Assembly (NCBI RefSeq): GCF_000801105.2
Contig: NC_079514.1
Coordinates: 27,366,227 to 27,430,226, forward strand
DNA: 64,000 bases
Origin: Raphanus sativus
Taxonomy: Eukaryota; Streptophyta; Magnoliopsida; Brassicales; Brassicaceae
Direction: 5' to 3'
Made by a program: the position numbers and the translations under genes. Below, piece by piece: positions 48,130 through 58,915 of this stretch. The notes beneath the pieces are model-generated. The model saw only the letters and a program-made list of their open reading frames with translations. It was not told where the DNA came from and did not search any database. Within the stretch, counting starts at the first letter, position 1. Every line of letters begins with the position of its first letter.

Positions 48130-48616
48130 TGGGAACCGAAATTCGCACTGTCAATGTTTCGTATAAATAAGGAAATTAGAGAAAACCCTAATTTCCCAGA
48201 GGTCTCGGATTTCTGAGAAACCACACGTCAAGCAATAAGAACACGACAATAACGGAAAATAAAAATAAAAATCGTAAAAGAGAGCAAGAAGGATTTTATT
48301 CCGAAGACTTCTGACGTTTCGGAGAATGATCGATATACGAACACTCGATCGCTATAGCGACCGAACTTTGTCCGCAGCTCGGTCGCTATAGCGACCGAGC
48401 TTCGTATGATCCTGTGAATATCAAGTCCCTATTCTTGTGTTTTAACGATACTTTGTTATCTCCGATGATCATGTTTTGACGAGAACTTTATTTAATTTGC
48501 GGAACTTTTCGCAAGATATTTTTTTTTTACGATTTTCTTCCGTAAAAATAAAATAAATTTTTATTTTATCGAATGTTTCGATACTAACTTTGTAACGACG
48601 GTTTTTGACCCCAACA
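48130..48616 (-). repeat. 5' LTR of outer gypsy element
   Basis: On the minus strand it starts TGTTGGGGTCAAAAACC and ends TTTCGGTTCCCA, matching element A's LTR ends but only 487 bp long. Beyond it, 48617-48621 (CCCCT) should be one target duplication; its partner is lost with the 3' LTR. It contains a 26-bp perfect palindrome at 48376-48401. Confidence 0.9.
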
Positions 48617-49290
48617 CCCCTCAAGACTCAGACTTTACCGAAGTGTTTCGCCTTCTAGATAGGGTTGGGTGGGCATATACCGTCGTGCAAATTGTGCCTT
48701 TTGCCCTAGGGTTGTTAGGGAGATGATCTCAAACTTGTGTTATAGTGCTGATGGTGTGTTGATTCGTGGTAGTCGATTTCGTTTCGATCCTAATGTGATT
48801 TAACACCGTAATGCTCACTCCCCATGTCAATCGATCTTTTGATTGGGAGACTTGCAAACTATCGTTGGTGATCTCAGTTCTCACTGGATACCGCTGCTCC
48901 GACTGGCCTGTTTTCACACTGAATGCTCTCATTCCTCCATATCAAATATTCTACTGCGTCTGTGAACTAAACTGGCTTCCGGGCCCTGAAACTAATTCAA
49001 TGATCAAGCGGTGCATTCGCTTGATATATGCTCTCTTGAATCGCCGAGCTATCAACTTTGGCGAGCTGGTGTATGATCAGGTTCTGGCCATGGCTCGCCA
49101 GTTTGATCAGCAGAAGAATATCATCTTTCCCAATCTTATCTATCAGGTCCTTCAGTATCAGAAGGAAATCCCCGTGCTTACCGGAGATGAAGCACCCATT
49201 GGAGTAGGAGTGAACATTTGGAGCATACGAGCTGATTCGCCAGGACTAAACAACTGCGGCCCGCGAGGACGTAGAAGGATCGATGGGTAA
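48617..49290 (+). pseudogene. 'Putative plant transposon protein' domain gene, 3' part
   Basis: The frame starting TPQDSDFTEVFRLLDRVGW, then EMISNLCYSADGVLIRGS and, after a shift near 48802, [33 protein letters not shown] and [14 protein letters not shown] match the plant retroelement-derived domain annotated as putative plant transposon protein. The 5' part is missing because the outer gypsy element inserted at 48617. At least one stop and one shift make it a pseudogene. Confidence 0.7.
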
Positions 49291-50018
49291 GGTTTTCGTC
49301 AGATCGTTCGCTCATTCAGGAGGGATCCATGTGATGTTTTCTAAAGAACTTATCTCGGTTAAATGGTTCACATTTTTAAATGTTTTTGAACCATTCTCAA
49401 CTCTATGCTTTGAACTTTTTAATTTCGGTCTGTAATAACGCTTAAACATATCGTATGTTTAATTAATAGGTGATATCGTTTGCTATTCGTATTAAATATC
49501 AAGTATCACTAACTTGGTAAACTATCTTGAGTGTGTTCGAGGGTTTTCGTGAAAATATGTGCAGCTAGTTACTCAGAATTATACAGTGCAACACAACAGC
49601 TGCAATCGGTAGGGGAATAATTACCTTAAACTTAGACAAGTGTTGCGTTAACTTGCACTCAGCATTCGTTTTCCTTGCGCAATATTTATTGCCTTGCCTT
49701 GCTATTTATACAGGTAAAGCCACAGCCAGCAATCGGCAAGGGAATAATCACCTTAAACTTGGGCAAGTATTGATGTTCCCTTGCCTATAACCTACCATTC
49801 GCTTACGATTAATGTAATGCCTTGCCGATGTTTCTTTTTGTTCTTTTTTTCAGGCGGTCCCTTTGCTTTAACTCTACATTGCTGCATTAACTCTCCGAGA
49901 AAGGTGTTAGGTAAGCAATATTAGTGGTCTGGTGGAACACTTTAATTTTCTATTTAACTCACACTGGGGCTTCATTTAGACACCAATAATACTCCTCTAT
50001 TTAAGGTGCATATTATCA
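49291..50018. other. Non-coding, with direct repeats and hairpin
   Basis: No gene seen. Two related ~55-bp segments start at 49602 and 49729. The second holds GGCAAGGGAA (49735-49744) and its exact complement TTCCCTTGCC (49776-49785), a potential stem. Confidence 0.6.
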
Positions 50019-50337
50019 ATGTTAAATAAACTCTTAAGGCAAAATAGTATGTCTTATTTTGTCCTTCCAAATCTTCCAGACGAAATCATTTCTAAAATAA
50101 TTAAAATTGTTGGGGAGGAATCATTTTGGAATGTTCTTCCTTTCATTCAGGCTGGAAAGCGCGGATACGGTCTTGTCCATGACCCTTATGTCTTGGAGAG
50201 GTGTAACATAAGTCCTATGCTCGACTTTGTTAACTGCCAGATCGGCAAATATGGAAAATTCCGCAATTTCTTCCTCAAGTGCGTTAATATTGGGAATATT
50301 AACGCTGTTTACTATGAAGGTCTCCATCTATCCATGA
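50019..50337 (+). pseudogene. F-box protein gene, N-terminal part
   Basis: The frame contains an F-box-like helix region (LPDEIISKIIKIVGEESFW) followed by GNINAVYYEGLHLSM. This pattern is that of the Arabidopsis At1g67623/At2g35280 F-box family, where a Sel1-like repeat region follows. F-box proteins recruit substrates to SCF ubiquitin ligases. The coding sequence breaks off at 50337 and continues in register at 50469. The start may be the later in-frame ATG at 50049 (MSYFVLPNLP). Confidence 0.75.
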
Positions 50338-50468
50338 TTGATTAATCGGCTGAATAAAGATGTCTTCAATGAATACCCATATATATCACCCAAACAACAA
50401 TGTCGCAACTTTGCACATTGATCGATTATGTCCGTCTTTGTTGCATTTGGAACACACGTACCCCCTTT
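50338..50468. mobile_element. 131-bp insert in the F-box gene, MULE-tail fragment
   Basis: Flanked by the 9-bp direct repeat TATCCATGA (50329-50337 and 50469-50477), the length of a MULE target duplication. On the minus strand it encodes CSKCNKDGHNRSTC, a CCHC zinc knuckle, as does the end of MULE 2 at 52335-52465. Confidence 0.75.
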
Positions 50469-50809
50469 TATCCATGAAGTGTGGCCTTGAAGAAGGCATC
50501 CAAGTCTTGGAAGCAAATGTTCCTAATCACGGAATGTCAACCCTTGCCTTGGGTATATTCAATGTATGTCTTGGTAAAGATATCGAAGCTAGCCAAGTCT
50601 TTCAAGAGTTCGAAGTCAAACACGCAGACCTTAGGTCGGAAGCACTCATTGGAATGGGAGATCAGCTTGAGTTTCAATTATCATTGTTCGATGCACCATA
50701 TTTAAACTCATACGCCTCGACTTTCAAATATCCGGACGATGAGGTAATCCAGTCACATGTATGCATCTATAACCATGATTACACTGTCGAAAGCAAATGT
50801 ACTGCATAA
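50469..50809 (+). pseudogene. F-box protein gene, C-terminal part
   Basis: Continues the upstream frame (CGLEEGIQVLEANVPNHGM, STLALGIFNVCLGKDIEASQ) to the TAA at 50807-50809. It corresponds to the Sel1-like helical repeat region of At1g67623-type F-box proteins. A second copy is at 51606-51994. Confidence 0.75.
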
Positions 50810-51605
50810 ACTGCAGTCTATTTTGGCTCTGTTGCAAAATCTGTGAGATGCTTTGAAAGAAGAGAAACATTTGCTATTTTTGTATTCTCCATGCCGCTTG
50901 CAGGCTGTTTCGTTGCTCTGTACAACTAGGTACACTTAAGAAATTCTTAGTAACTAAACAAGCTGAAAAAGTATGGCAAGACAATAATGTTTTACGCAGA
51001 CCGATGGCAAGGAAACAGAAACGGTGTGCCAGATCTAAGGTGAGTAATTGTCAACATAAATATGAAATCCATCAAATGTAAAGATCTAGCTATTAGCGAT
51101 TACAGACCTAGCCGAAAACAACAAAACAACCGTAGTGAGTTCAACGGAGGACAACAATGACAATATGCTAAACTGACCAACACTCCCCCTGAATGAGTGA
51201 TTAATCAGCTGAATAAAGATGTCTTCAATGAATACCCATATATATCACCCAAACAACAATGTCGCAACTTTGCACGTTGATCGATTATGTCCGTCTTTGT
51301 TGTATTTGGAACACACGTACCCCCTTTTGTCCTTCATTGTTGAAATCCATCAAATGTAAAGATCTAGCTATTAGCGATTACAGACCTAGCCGAAAACAAC
51401 AAAACAACCGTAGTGAGTTCAACGGAAAACAACAATGATAATATGCTAAACTGACCAACACTCCCCCTGAATGATTGATTAATCGGCTGAATAAAGATGT
51501 CTTCAATGAATACCCATATATATCACCCAAACAACAATGTCGCAACTTTGCACATTGATCGATTATGTCCGTCTTTGTTGCATTTGGAACACACGTACCC
51601 CCTTT

Positions 51606-51994
51606 TATCCATGAAGTGTGGCCTTGAAGAAGGCATCCAAGTCTTGGAAGCAAATGTTCCTAATCACGGAATGTCAACCCTTGCCTTGGGTATATTCAAT
51701 GTATGTCTTGGTAAAGATATCGAAGCTAGCCAAGTCTTTCAAGAGTTCGAAGTCAAACACGCAGACCTTAGGTCGGAAGCACTCATTGGAATGGGAGATC
51801 AGCTTGAGTTTCAATTATCATTGTTCGATGCACCATATTTAAACTCATACGCCTCGACTTTCAAATATCCGGACGATGAGGTAATCCAGTCACCTGTATG
51901 CATCTATAACCATGATTACACTGTCGAAAGCAAAGGGTACTGCATAAACTGCAGTCTATTTTGGTTTTGTTGCAAAATATGTGAGATGCTTTAA
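51606..51994 (+). pseudogene. Duplicated F-box C-terminal part
   Basis: Near-identical to 50469-50809 but extended by a small insertion near 51934 that reads on to ICEML before the stop. It has no N-terminal half, so it is a gene fragment without an F-box. Confidence 0.75.
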
Positions 51995-52334
51995 AAGAAG
52001 AGAAACATCTGCTATTTTTGTATTCTCCATGCCACTTGCGGGCTGTTTCGTTGCTCTGTACAACTAGGTACAATTACGAAATTCTTAGTAATTAAACAAG
52101 CTGAAAAAGTATGGCAAGACAATAATGTTTTACGCAGACCGATGGCAAGGAAACAGAAACGGTGTGTCATATTTAAGGTGAATAATTGTCAACATAAATA
52201 TGAAATCCATCAAATGTAAAGATCTAGCTATTAGCGATTACAGACCTAGCCGAAAACAACAAAACAACCGTAGTGAGTTCAACGGAAAACAACAATGACA
52301 ATATGCTAAACTGACCAACACTCCCCTTGAATGA

Positions 52335-55300
52335 GTGATTAACCAGCTGAATAAAGATGTCTTCAATGAATACCCATATATATCACCCAAACAACAATGT
52401 CGCAACTTTTCACGTTGATCGATTATGTCCGTCTTTGTTGCATTTGGAACACACGTACCCCCTTTTGTCCTTCATTGTTGATTTACGTCCGATTATGTAC
52501 ATCTTCCGCTGGGAAATCTTTGCCATATTTGGTTTTGTTTTTGAACCCTTTGTTTTTTTACCACCCTGAGTTGGCTTCTTCGATCATGGGCTACTCTGGA
52601 AAAGTCCTTTTCTCACCGTGGTTGATGGAGTAGTCGGTGCTGTAATCTTTCCCGAGTATTTTGGTTTCTTTCTCGATGACGGATTAGTTGATGGCGTCCT
52701 CCGCGGTGGATTGGTTTGCTTCTCTTTTAATGGCGTACTTGGGAGCTGGACTACGACAATGTTTCTTTGTTGATGTTTTCTGTGAAGTCTGATTGCCTTC
52801 CTTTCTCGCCGGAGGTGGATTGCTAGTACTCAATGGTTGGTTCCTCTTTTTCAAAAGTTGACGCTTGAATCTCTTAGCTTTTTCAATTGCAGATAAGTAT
52901 CTCTTCATCTTAGACCTACCACGTTGTTTGCAAATTTCGGGTGGCAGACACACTTGACTAAGTACATCAGCTGGTGGGATCAAATCTTCATGCGTAGGGT
53001 TAATAGGTTCTGCGTACGCTGCAACCAAGTAGCCTTTTGTGTAAACAGGATCCACCAGGTTTGCTTCAGCAATTTTCCGAGATTGAGCCACTTTAATTGC
53101 GTGCTCACATGATATCTTATCGAGATCATATTGCCTACAAGTACAACTCCTCTGCAAAAAAAGTAAGTCTATGAATCAAAACTGAGACAAATGAGAACAT
53201 GGCAGAAGTGAAAGTCTTTCTTCTCATACCTTTTCTAGATCAACCATACAGTTTAAATCTCCACCAGTATCATACGAACGGTTTGCATCAATGTGTTGAA
53301 CAGCTAATGTACCCATGTTGGCGTGTCTCATATGCAGTGCGAGTTCAACTGCATCTGTGAAGTTTGTTTTCAACGAGACAGCTTTCTCTCGCCTTTCCGC
53401 AAACCATCTTGAAAGCAGCTTTCTAATTGAATCCACAAAATATGCAATAGGAAACGCTCTTTCCTCCTTAAGCACGCCATTAATGCATTCTGCAAAATTG
53501 CTTATCATGATATCATATCTGTCTCCTGGAAAATGTGAATGAGTCCACATTTTAATATCTGCAGTTGTCAAATATCGGTGTAAATTGCTGTTTTGCCGTC
53601 GAATGACTTCAAACATAGCGTTAAAATCCGCCTGTTGACATACCCAAGCAGCATTTTTCGCCAAAGCTACCATTGGGGTCTTTTTGCGACCTGTGATCAT
53701 GTTTTGTCCAAGGTGATATAAGCATATGCCCCTATCAGCTTCCGGAAAAACATTCGTAAGAGCCTTGGCTATTGCTGGGCATCGGTCAGAGACGAAAGCC
53801 AAGCTTCGACCATCACCCACCACACGACGCAGCTGAGTAAAAAATCATTCCCATGCAGCTGCATCCTCTCCATTAACAATCCCAAAAGCTATAGGATATA
53901 AACCCCTATCTCCATCCTGACATGCAGCCACTAACATAACACCTCTGAACTTACCACTTAGATGTACTCCATCTATAACAATAACCCTCCTCATGAACAG
54001 AAAGCCTTTGATACATGCGCTAAAAGCAATGAACAAATACTTAAATATGTTTTCTGTATCAAGTTCAAGCTATGTTATTGTACCTGGATTGGTCTCCTTT
54101 ATTCTGTATAGATACGTCGGTAAGTCTTGATAGCCACTGGCACTAGTGCCTCTAACCATATCCTGTGCATATGCCAATGCGCCATGAGCCTTCGTATAAC
54201 CGATTTCAATTTCATAAACTGCCCTCATACAGTCCATTATATGTTTAGGTCGGATTCCTTTAAGATCACTACCACCACTAAATCCCTCAACATACATCTC
54301 GCCAATACATTTCGCATTTGCATGTCTGTTACGAGAATACCTAACGGCCGTAGAGCATGTATAAAAATCAGTGTATTTACGAACGAGGAATTCTGGAGAT
54401 GATATCGACATAGTAGAAGCACGTAGCTTCTAGGAACATCCAGGAACGAAGCACTTTGCGTAAAATAAACGCTTCCATGACTTTTTGATGATGAAATCAA
54501 ACCTATCGATCACTGAAATCTTGCGTAATTTCATTATTAGTTCCTTCTTGCCACTGAATACGTCACCACTCTTAATGGTTTCACTCTTCCGCAGCTGTGA
54601 TGGCTTCATTGTCTCAAGTGATGGCTTCACAGTCTCCTGTGATGGCTTCATAGTCTCATGTGATGGCTTCTCGTAATGAACATTTCCAAAACTACCAAAA
54701 TTCGTGGCAGCATTCTCTCCGACAGCAGGCTTTTGATTTCTATTCACATCACGACGACCTTTGTTTGCAGTCAATGAGACATAAATACACATAACGCCCG
54801 TCTTGAGCAACGTGATGAAGCTTGCTAGTTGTCTGTCGCTGCTCAAGGAAATCGGAAAGGTATTGCTAGCCATTTGCTCCGTCATACGTTTAGGCAACAT
54901 ATAAGAGAACTCGACCACATTCAGGTCACTAATATTGTAATATCCACAAACCATGCGGACAAAATCCTCATATCTGATATCGTCTTCAACAAAAAAAAGA
55001 ATTCCCCTTCTTACATTGATCAAGAACGAACTCTCCGCCAACATTACCCATCTTCCATTGTCCAAAAACAATAATTAAGTGCACCATTATCTGCATAATA
55101 AAAATTGCATCAGTAGATCCGAAGATACATTGAAAAACTAACGAATTGTAGCGGCAAGAGAACAGCATTGTTAGGCAACCATTAAAAAAGACTTGGACTT
55201 TGTTCATAAATCATAACAATCAACTGTTTATCGTACCTGGTGTTTCTCAGATGTTTCTCAGATCTGGTTTCGAGGTTTCGTCAATCAAATCGAATGTAAT

Positions 55301-55616
55301 CTGTTCGTGTTCAACCAATAAATTCACTTAATTTATCAGATATAAACGAAGATCTGAAAGCAAACAAAGTATGAGGGTGAGAGCCGTTGAAGGTAAAGTG
55401 TCTAAACAACAATGAATCTGAAAGGGGATAGAGCTAAAGTGTTGTTTTTTATTTCTCTTTTGTTTTAATTTCTATAAAACCAATAATGACATTATTGTGG
55501 TAAAGGGGTTAAATAGTCATTTCAGAAATAGGATGAACATTTTTAACAATTTTCATTTGGAAGAATACCAGTCTCATTTTAGTTTTTGAAAATAGGTTAA
55601 TCCAACAATTGACCCT
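52335..55616 (-). mobile_element. Mutator-like element 2
   Basis: Contains a dead MULE transposase. The right terminus near 55616, read inwards, begins GGGTCAATTGTTGG, comparable to the GGGAAATTGCC end of MULE 1. 55208-55616 is its non-coding 5' end. The left terminus is obscured by the tandem F-box/MULE units. Confidence 0.7.
52684..55071 (-). pseudogene. MULE transposase of element 2, inactivated
   Basis: From the right: an N-terminal PB1-like region (about 55070-54800), a Ser/Thr/Glu-rich linker with repeated SHETMKPSQETVKPS units, and a MuDR zinc domain near 54450-54300 (CFVPGC, HANAKC). The MULE core follows (VIVIDGVHLSGKFRG, FVSDRCPAIAKAL, CLYHLGQN) with the SWIM finger CTCRQYDLDKISCEHA after a GT-AG intron (about 53225-53158). 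In-frame stops replace probable Trp codons near 54430 and at 53845-53847, and another stop lies near 54067; the N-terminus also has a shift near 55060. It is a different MULE family from element 1 but has the same domain order. Confidence 0.88.
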
Positions 55617-56837
55617 TTATTTTATAAGATATAAGTGAAAATATTGAAAACATTAGTTTTGAGAAATTTCTAAAGCAATAAAGATAAGTTGTTCTTATAA
55701 TCTCAAGTGTTTCCATAGACTTTCACATACATGTATGGAGGAGTCGTGAACTGAAGGTATGCAATTTTTAACCTTGTTAAGAAAAGAAAACCTAAGGGCT
55801 ACAGAACAAATTTGTGTCGGCATTTTGTACGGAACTTATCAATTGCACTGTTTGTCGTTCAAAATTGAGCATGTTCCAGTTTTAGGGGACAATTTCTCAG
55901 CCTCTAATAGTCTATTTTGTCTTTTTCGTTACACAGAAAACGTAGAATGCGTTGTTCAATAAAACCATCTTTCAATACAACATATAATACATTCACGTAA
56001 CTGGGAGACAATTTCTCAGCCTCTAAGGTTGTGATAGGGGACAATCTATCAGCCTCTATTGTTGTGATTGGTAAATATCAAAGTAAACAAGAATAAATAA
56101 ATTAGAGGCTGATAAATAAAATTTATTATCTTTATATATTATTCTATATTTTTATTGATTGAAATGTAGTTAGGTGTACATGTAATAATATTTTTTATTA
56201 AGAAAATATACAATATTAAATGATTTTTAAAATGTGTGAATAAATCTAAAATAAAAACTAAAACAAAAATGAGTCTACAACGATAAATTTTATAAAACAG
56301 AAAACACATACTCAAAAAGAAAACTTTGAGAACAAAGTTGACAGGTATCATTTGTTTAAAATTTCAATTGATATAAAATATATAAATTATAACTACACAA
56401 TTAAAATAATATTATCTCGGTTTTAATAAGTTTCATTTAAAGTTTTGTATATGAATTAATAAATTATTAATAATTATTCTAATTTATTTAATAAAAATTA
56501 ATTAATTTTCTTAGTTAATGAATTTAAAAAGAGAAAGACTCTGCATTAAAATGTAAAATTACAATTATAATAAAATAAAAAAATTAAAATGATACTTAAT
56601 AAAAATTAAGGTAGTATTAAATTTTAAAAAAATTGTCAATTTTTTACCTATAACAATGTTTTGAATGACTCACGAATTGTTTTTGGCATAAATAAAATAA
56701 TGAACAGTATAATTTTTCATAGTTGTAATAACAGTATATTTAACAATCACAAACATATATTTCTGTAAAATTAGTTAGCAAATAAAATAGAAAAATACTT
56801 TATATTAATTGAAGATTCAAATTCTACTTAGCTTATA
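55617..56837. other. AT-rich intergenic sequence
   Basis: No gene supported. Three copies of a GACAATTTCTCAGCCTCTA-like sequence lie at 55887, 56005 and 56037, and an inverted ATTAGAGGCTGATA is at 56101, suggesting a decayed inverted-repeat element. Confidence 0.5.
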
Positions 56838-57086
56838 CTCATCCGTTTCAAAATGTTATATATCTTAGATTTTTCATACATATTAATAAAAATATTAAAT
56901 CTTATTTATATATGCATATTTTGTGATTATCTTTTCTCCATAATTTTAAGTAAGTAAAAATTCAATAAATGCAATAAGTTTTTTAAAATTTTCAATTAGT
57001 AAATAAAATATGCTTTGAAAATGTAAAATAAATATTTTTGAAACAAAAATTTTTTTAGAGTATGTAACTTTATTAAACCGAAGGAG
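56838..57086. mobile_element. Stowaway-like MITE
   Basis: 249 bp between TA dinucleotides (56836-56837, 57087-57088). Left end CTCATCCGTTTCAAAAT and right end (read inwards) CTCCTTCGGTTTAATAAAG are imperfect inverted repeats of the CTCCCTCCGTTTC type. AT-rich, non-coding. Confidence 0.75.
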
Positions 57087-57150
57087 TATATAATACTACA
57101 AAAAGTGAGCAAAAAAGTTATTGAGATTAATTAATCTTGGGATTCTAGTT

Positions 57151-57390
57151 TCTCGCCAGGTAGACTAGTTATGGATTGAACTGTTGCTCCACAAATCTCT
57201 ATGCAAAGAAAAATAGTAATATGATACACTTTTCTAGTAATATGATACACTTTTCTAGTTAAAGTAGCCCCATCCTAAAATAAAAATAAAAATGTAGCCC
57301 AATCTTATTTCTAATTTTCTCGCCAGGTAGGCTAGTTACGGATCGAGCTGTTGCTCCACAAATCTCTATGCAAAGAAAATAATATGTTAT
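57151..57390 (+). promoter_or_regulatory. Duplicated upstream segment of host gene
   Basis: A ~75-bp sequence beginning TCTCGCCAGGTAG occurs at 57151 and again at 57318 (period 167 bp). Between them GTAATATGATACACTTTTCT is repeated in tandem. Both copies share TTGCTCCACAAATCTCTATG. Confidence 0.8.
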
Positions 57391-57419
57391 GATCCAAATC
57401 TTCTTTCTAATTTCCCATT

Positions 57420-57425
57420 TATAAA
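57420..57425 (+). promoter_or_regulatory. Probable TATA box of host gene
   Basis: TATAAA in CATTTATAAACCC, about 197 bp before the ATG at 57617, leaving room for a pyrimidine-rich leader. Confidence 0.6.
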
Positions 57426-57616
57426 CCCTTTCCCCGTTTCGTTATTTGAAGTATAACGTTTGAGTTATTCAGATCGTAGCTATCACTCTTTTTTTGTTTC
57501 CTGCTTTTTTCATCAACCTACCCTCTTTTTCTAGGGTTTTTTTGTTATTCAAAAATATTTTGATCAAATATAATTTTCTTCTTTGTTGTTGTTTGCATCT
57601 ATCTGTCGATTATAAT

Positions 57617-58210
57617 ATGGTTGAACTCTTGTTTTTTCTCTCCTTTTTGGTGGAACTACAAAGTAATTGCTATCAGATAAATCTTGAGAACGAACTAATG
57701 AAAAATGGAATGAGTTTTGTTTCATTACTTTTTAAGAAACCAGTTTCATGGCTGTCTTTTATCGCCCCACCACTTCTTCACATCATAGGGCTTGATTTCT
57801 CGCAAATCATCCTCACCTTAGCTGCTGTGTTGTTCTTCTCATTTTTCTTCTACTCTTTCTTTTTCCCTCTCGCAATCCAAAAACCAAACTCTATGAAAGA
57901 CTCCAAGCTTCGAGCTAAGGATCTTAGTCTTGGTCAACAAGACACTTTACGGCACATTGAAATATCTACGAGCACTTATGATATTGTTAAAAATAAAGAT
58001 GAAGAAGACGGAACAATTCCTGATGAGGAAAGCCTCATAGAGCTCTCCTTACCAAGCGGTCACTACGTTGGCCAGCACTTCAGTACTATGACTGGTCATC
58101 AAAATTTGGGGCGTATCCAACTATTAGCCGAGTCTGAAGACGATAATCTGATCGAAATCGATATTTCAATCGGATCCATCAAATGTTCCAGGTTTCAGAT
58201 CAACGCCTAA
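57617..58210 (+). CDS. Small membrane protein of unknown function (host gene)
   Basis: 197 codons from the first in-frame ATG (57617); an inner start at 57698 (MKNGMSFVSLLFKKPVSWL) is possible. The N-terminal half is hydrophobic with one or two membrane spans (LSFIAPPLLHIIGLDF, IILTLAAVLFFSFFFYSFFF). The C-terminal half is polar and acidic with DEESLIELSLPSGHY and ending DNLIEIDISIGSIKC. No catalytic motif is seen. Intact frame, TATA box and lack of transposon similarity make it the best host gene in the window. It resembles uncharacterised Brassicaceae transmembrane proteins from memory; no name can be given. Flanked by transposon debris on both sides. Confidence 0.75.
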   Translation: MVELLFFLSFLVELQSNCYQINLENELMKNGMSFVSLLFKKPVSWLSFIAPPLLHIIGLDFSQIILTLAAVLFFSFFFYSFFFPLAIQKPNSMKDSKLRAKDLSLGQQDTLRHIEISTSTYDIVKNKDEEDGTIPDEESLIELSLPSGHYVGQHFSTMTGHQNLGRIQLLAESEDDNLIEIDISIGSIKCSRFQINA

Positions 58211-58915
58211 TACATAATCATTTTTTCTACAACTACGAAGGGACTAAAAGATTCGATGTAAAGTAATCATTCCGCAATTTTAGCACGTCACAAGTTCTCT
58301 GTATTTTTTTTTCTTTTATGAACTATGTGGTATTTATATCTGCGTTTTGAGAACTTGATATAAAAGTTGTATTTATTCATATACTAGGGTAGGATCCGTC
58401 TGTGCTACGCACGAAATATAATTAATGTATTATGTACAAAATTATAAAAATGTATCTTATTTTTAGTGTGTTCTATGAGTTTTTGCAGGAGTAATGTATT
58501 AAAATATTAAGGCTTTAATAATGTTGGTGTGTAAAGGTTATATGTCAGTTTATTTGTTAGTTTATTTTTAGATTTGAATCTTATTAAATTTAGCTGATTT
58601 CTTAGAAAATTTGATGTGAAGATAATATTCTAATTCTTTAACTTAAAAGATTAACTACTTTTAATTATATAAAAAGTTTGTACACGTCAAGTCGAACTTT
58701 ATATTATTTGAACTAATATTGAAATGATCATAATTTATGTTATTATGATCAATACTTGTAGTGTATATAATAAATTTCGCAAATCTATTTGTTTTCTATG
58801 TTTGCTAATTTGCATATTAAGCTATGCGACTCTTCTTCTTTCTATATATAATAATATTTGAGATGTATGAATATGAATTGAATTCTGATAATTAGTTAAG
58901 CTTTTCTTATAATGT
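58211..58915. other. Intergenic, AT-rich
   Basis: 3' flank of the host gene. ACTAGGGTAGGATCCGTCTG at 58384 with CTACGCACG resembles a dispersed Brassicaceae repeat, but I cannot assign it. No gene seen. Confidence 0.4.

Larger units (their letters stand above)
6868..48616 (-). mobile_element. Outer Tat-like Ty3/gypsy element, split by Athila-like insertion
   Basis: Minus-strand element in two halves, 6868-9588 and 43726-48616. In element order: 5' LTR (48130-48616), primer site, an apparently gag-less protease, reverse transcriptase, RNase H, integrase (interrupted at the ACTCC duplication), a non-coding spacer and an antisense coiled-coil gene. The 3' LTR is missing. The integrase frame is continuous across the interruption once the insert and one ACTCC copy are ignored, which shows it is one element. 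Stops and frameshifts in every domain make it old and dead. Assignment to the Tat/Ogre group rests on the VDIDDMLVKS reverse-transcriptase motif, the probable tRNA-Asn primer site and the antisense gene. Confidence 0.85.
50338..52334. repeat. Tandem units of MULE-tail fragment plus F-box segment
   Basis: Three units start at 50338, 51196 and 51475 (858, 279 and 860 bp), and the fourth start, 52335, leads into MULE 2. Units 1 and 3 carry the F-box C-terminal part; unit 2 lacks it. Each ends with GACCAACACTCCCC and TGAATGA. Confidence 0.85.
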
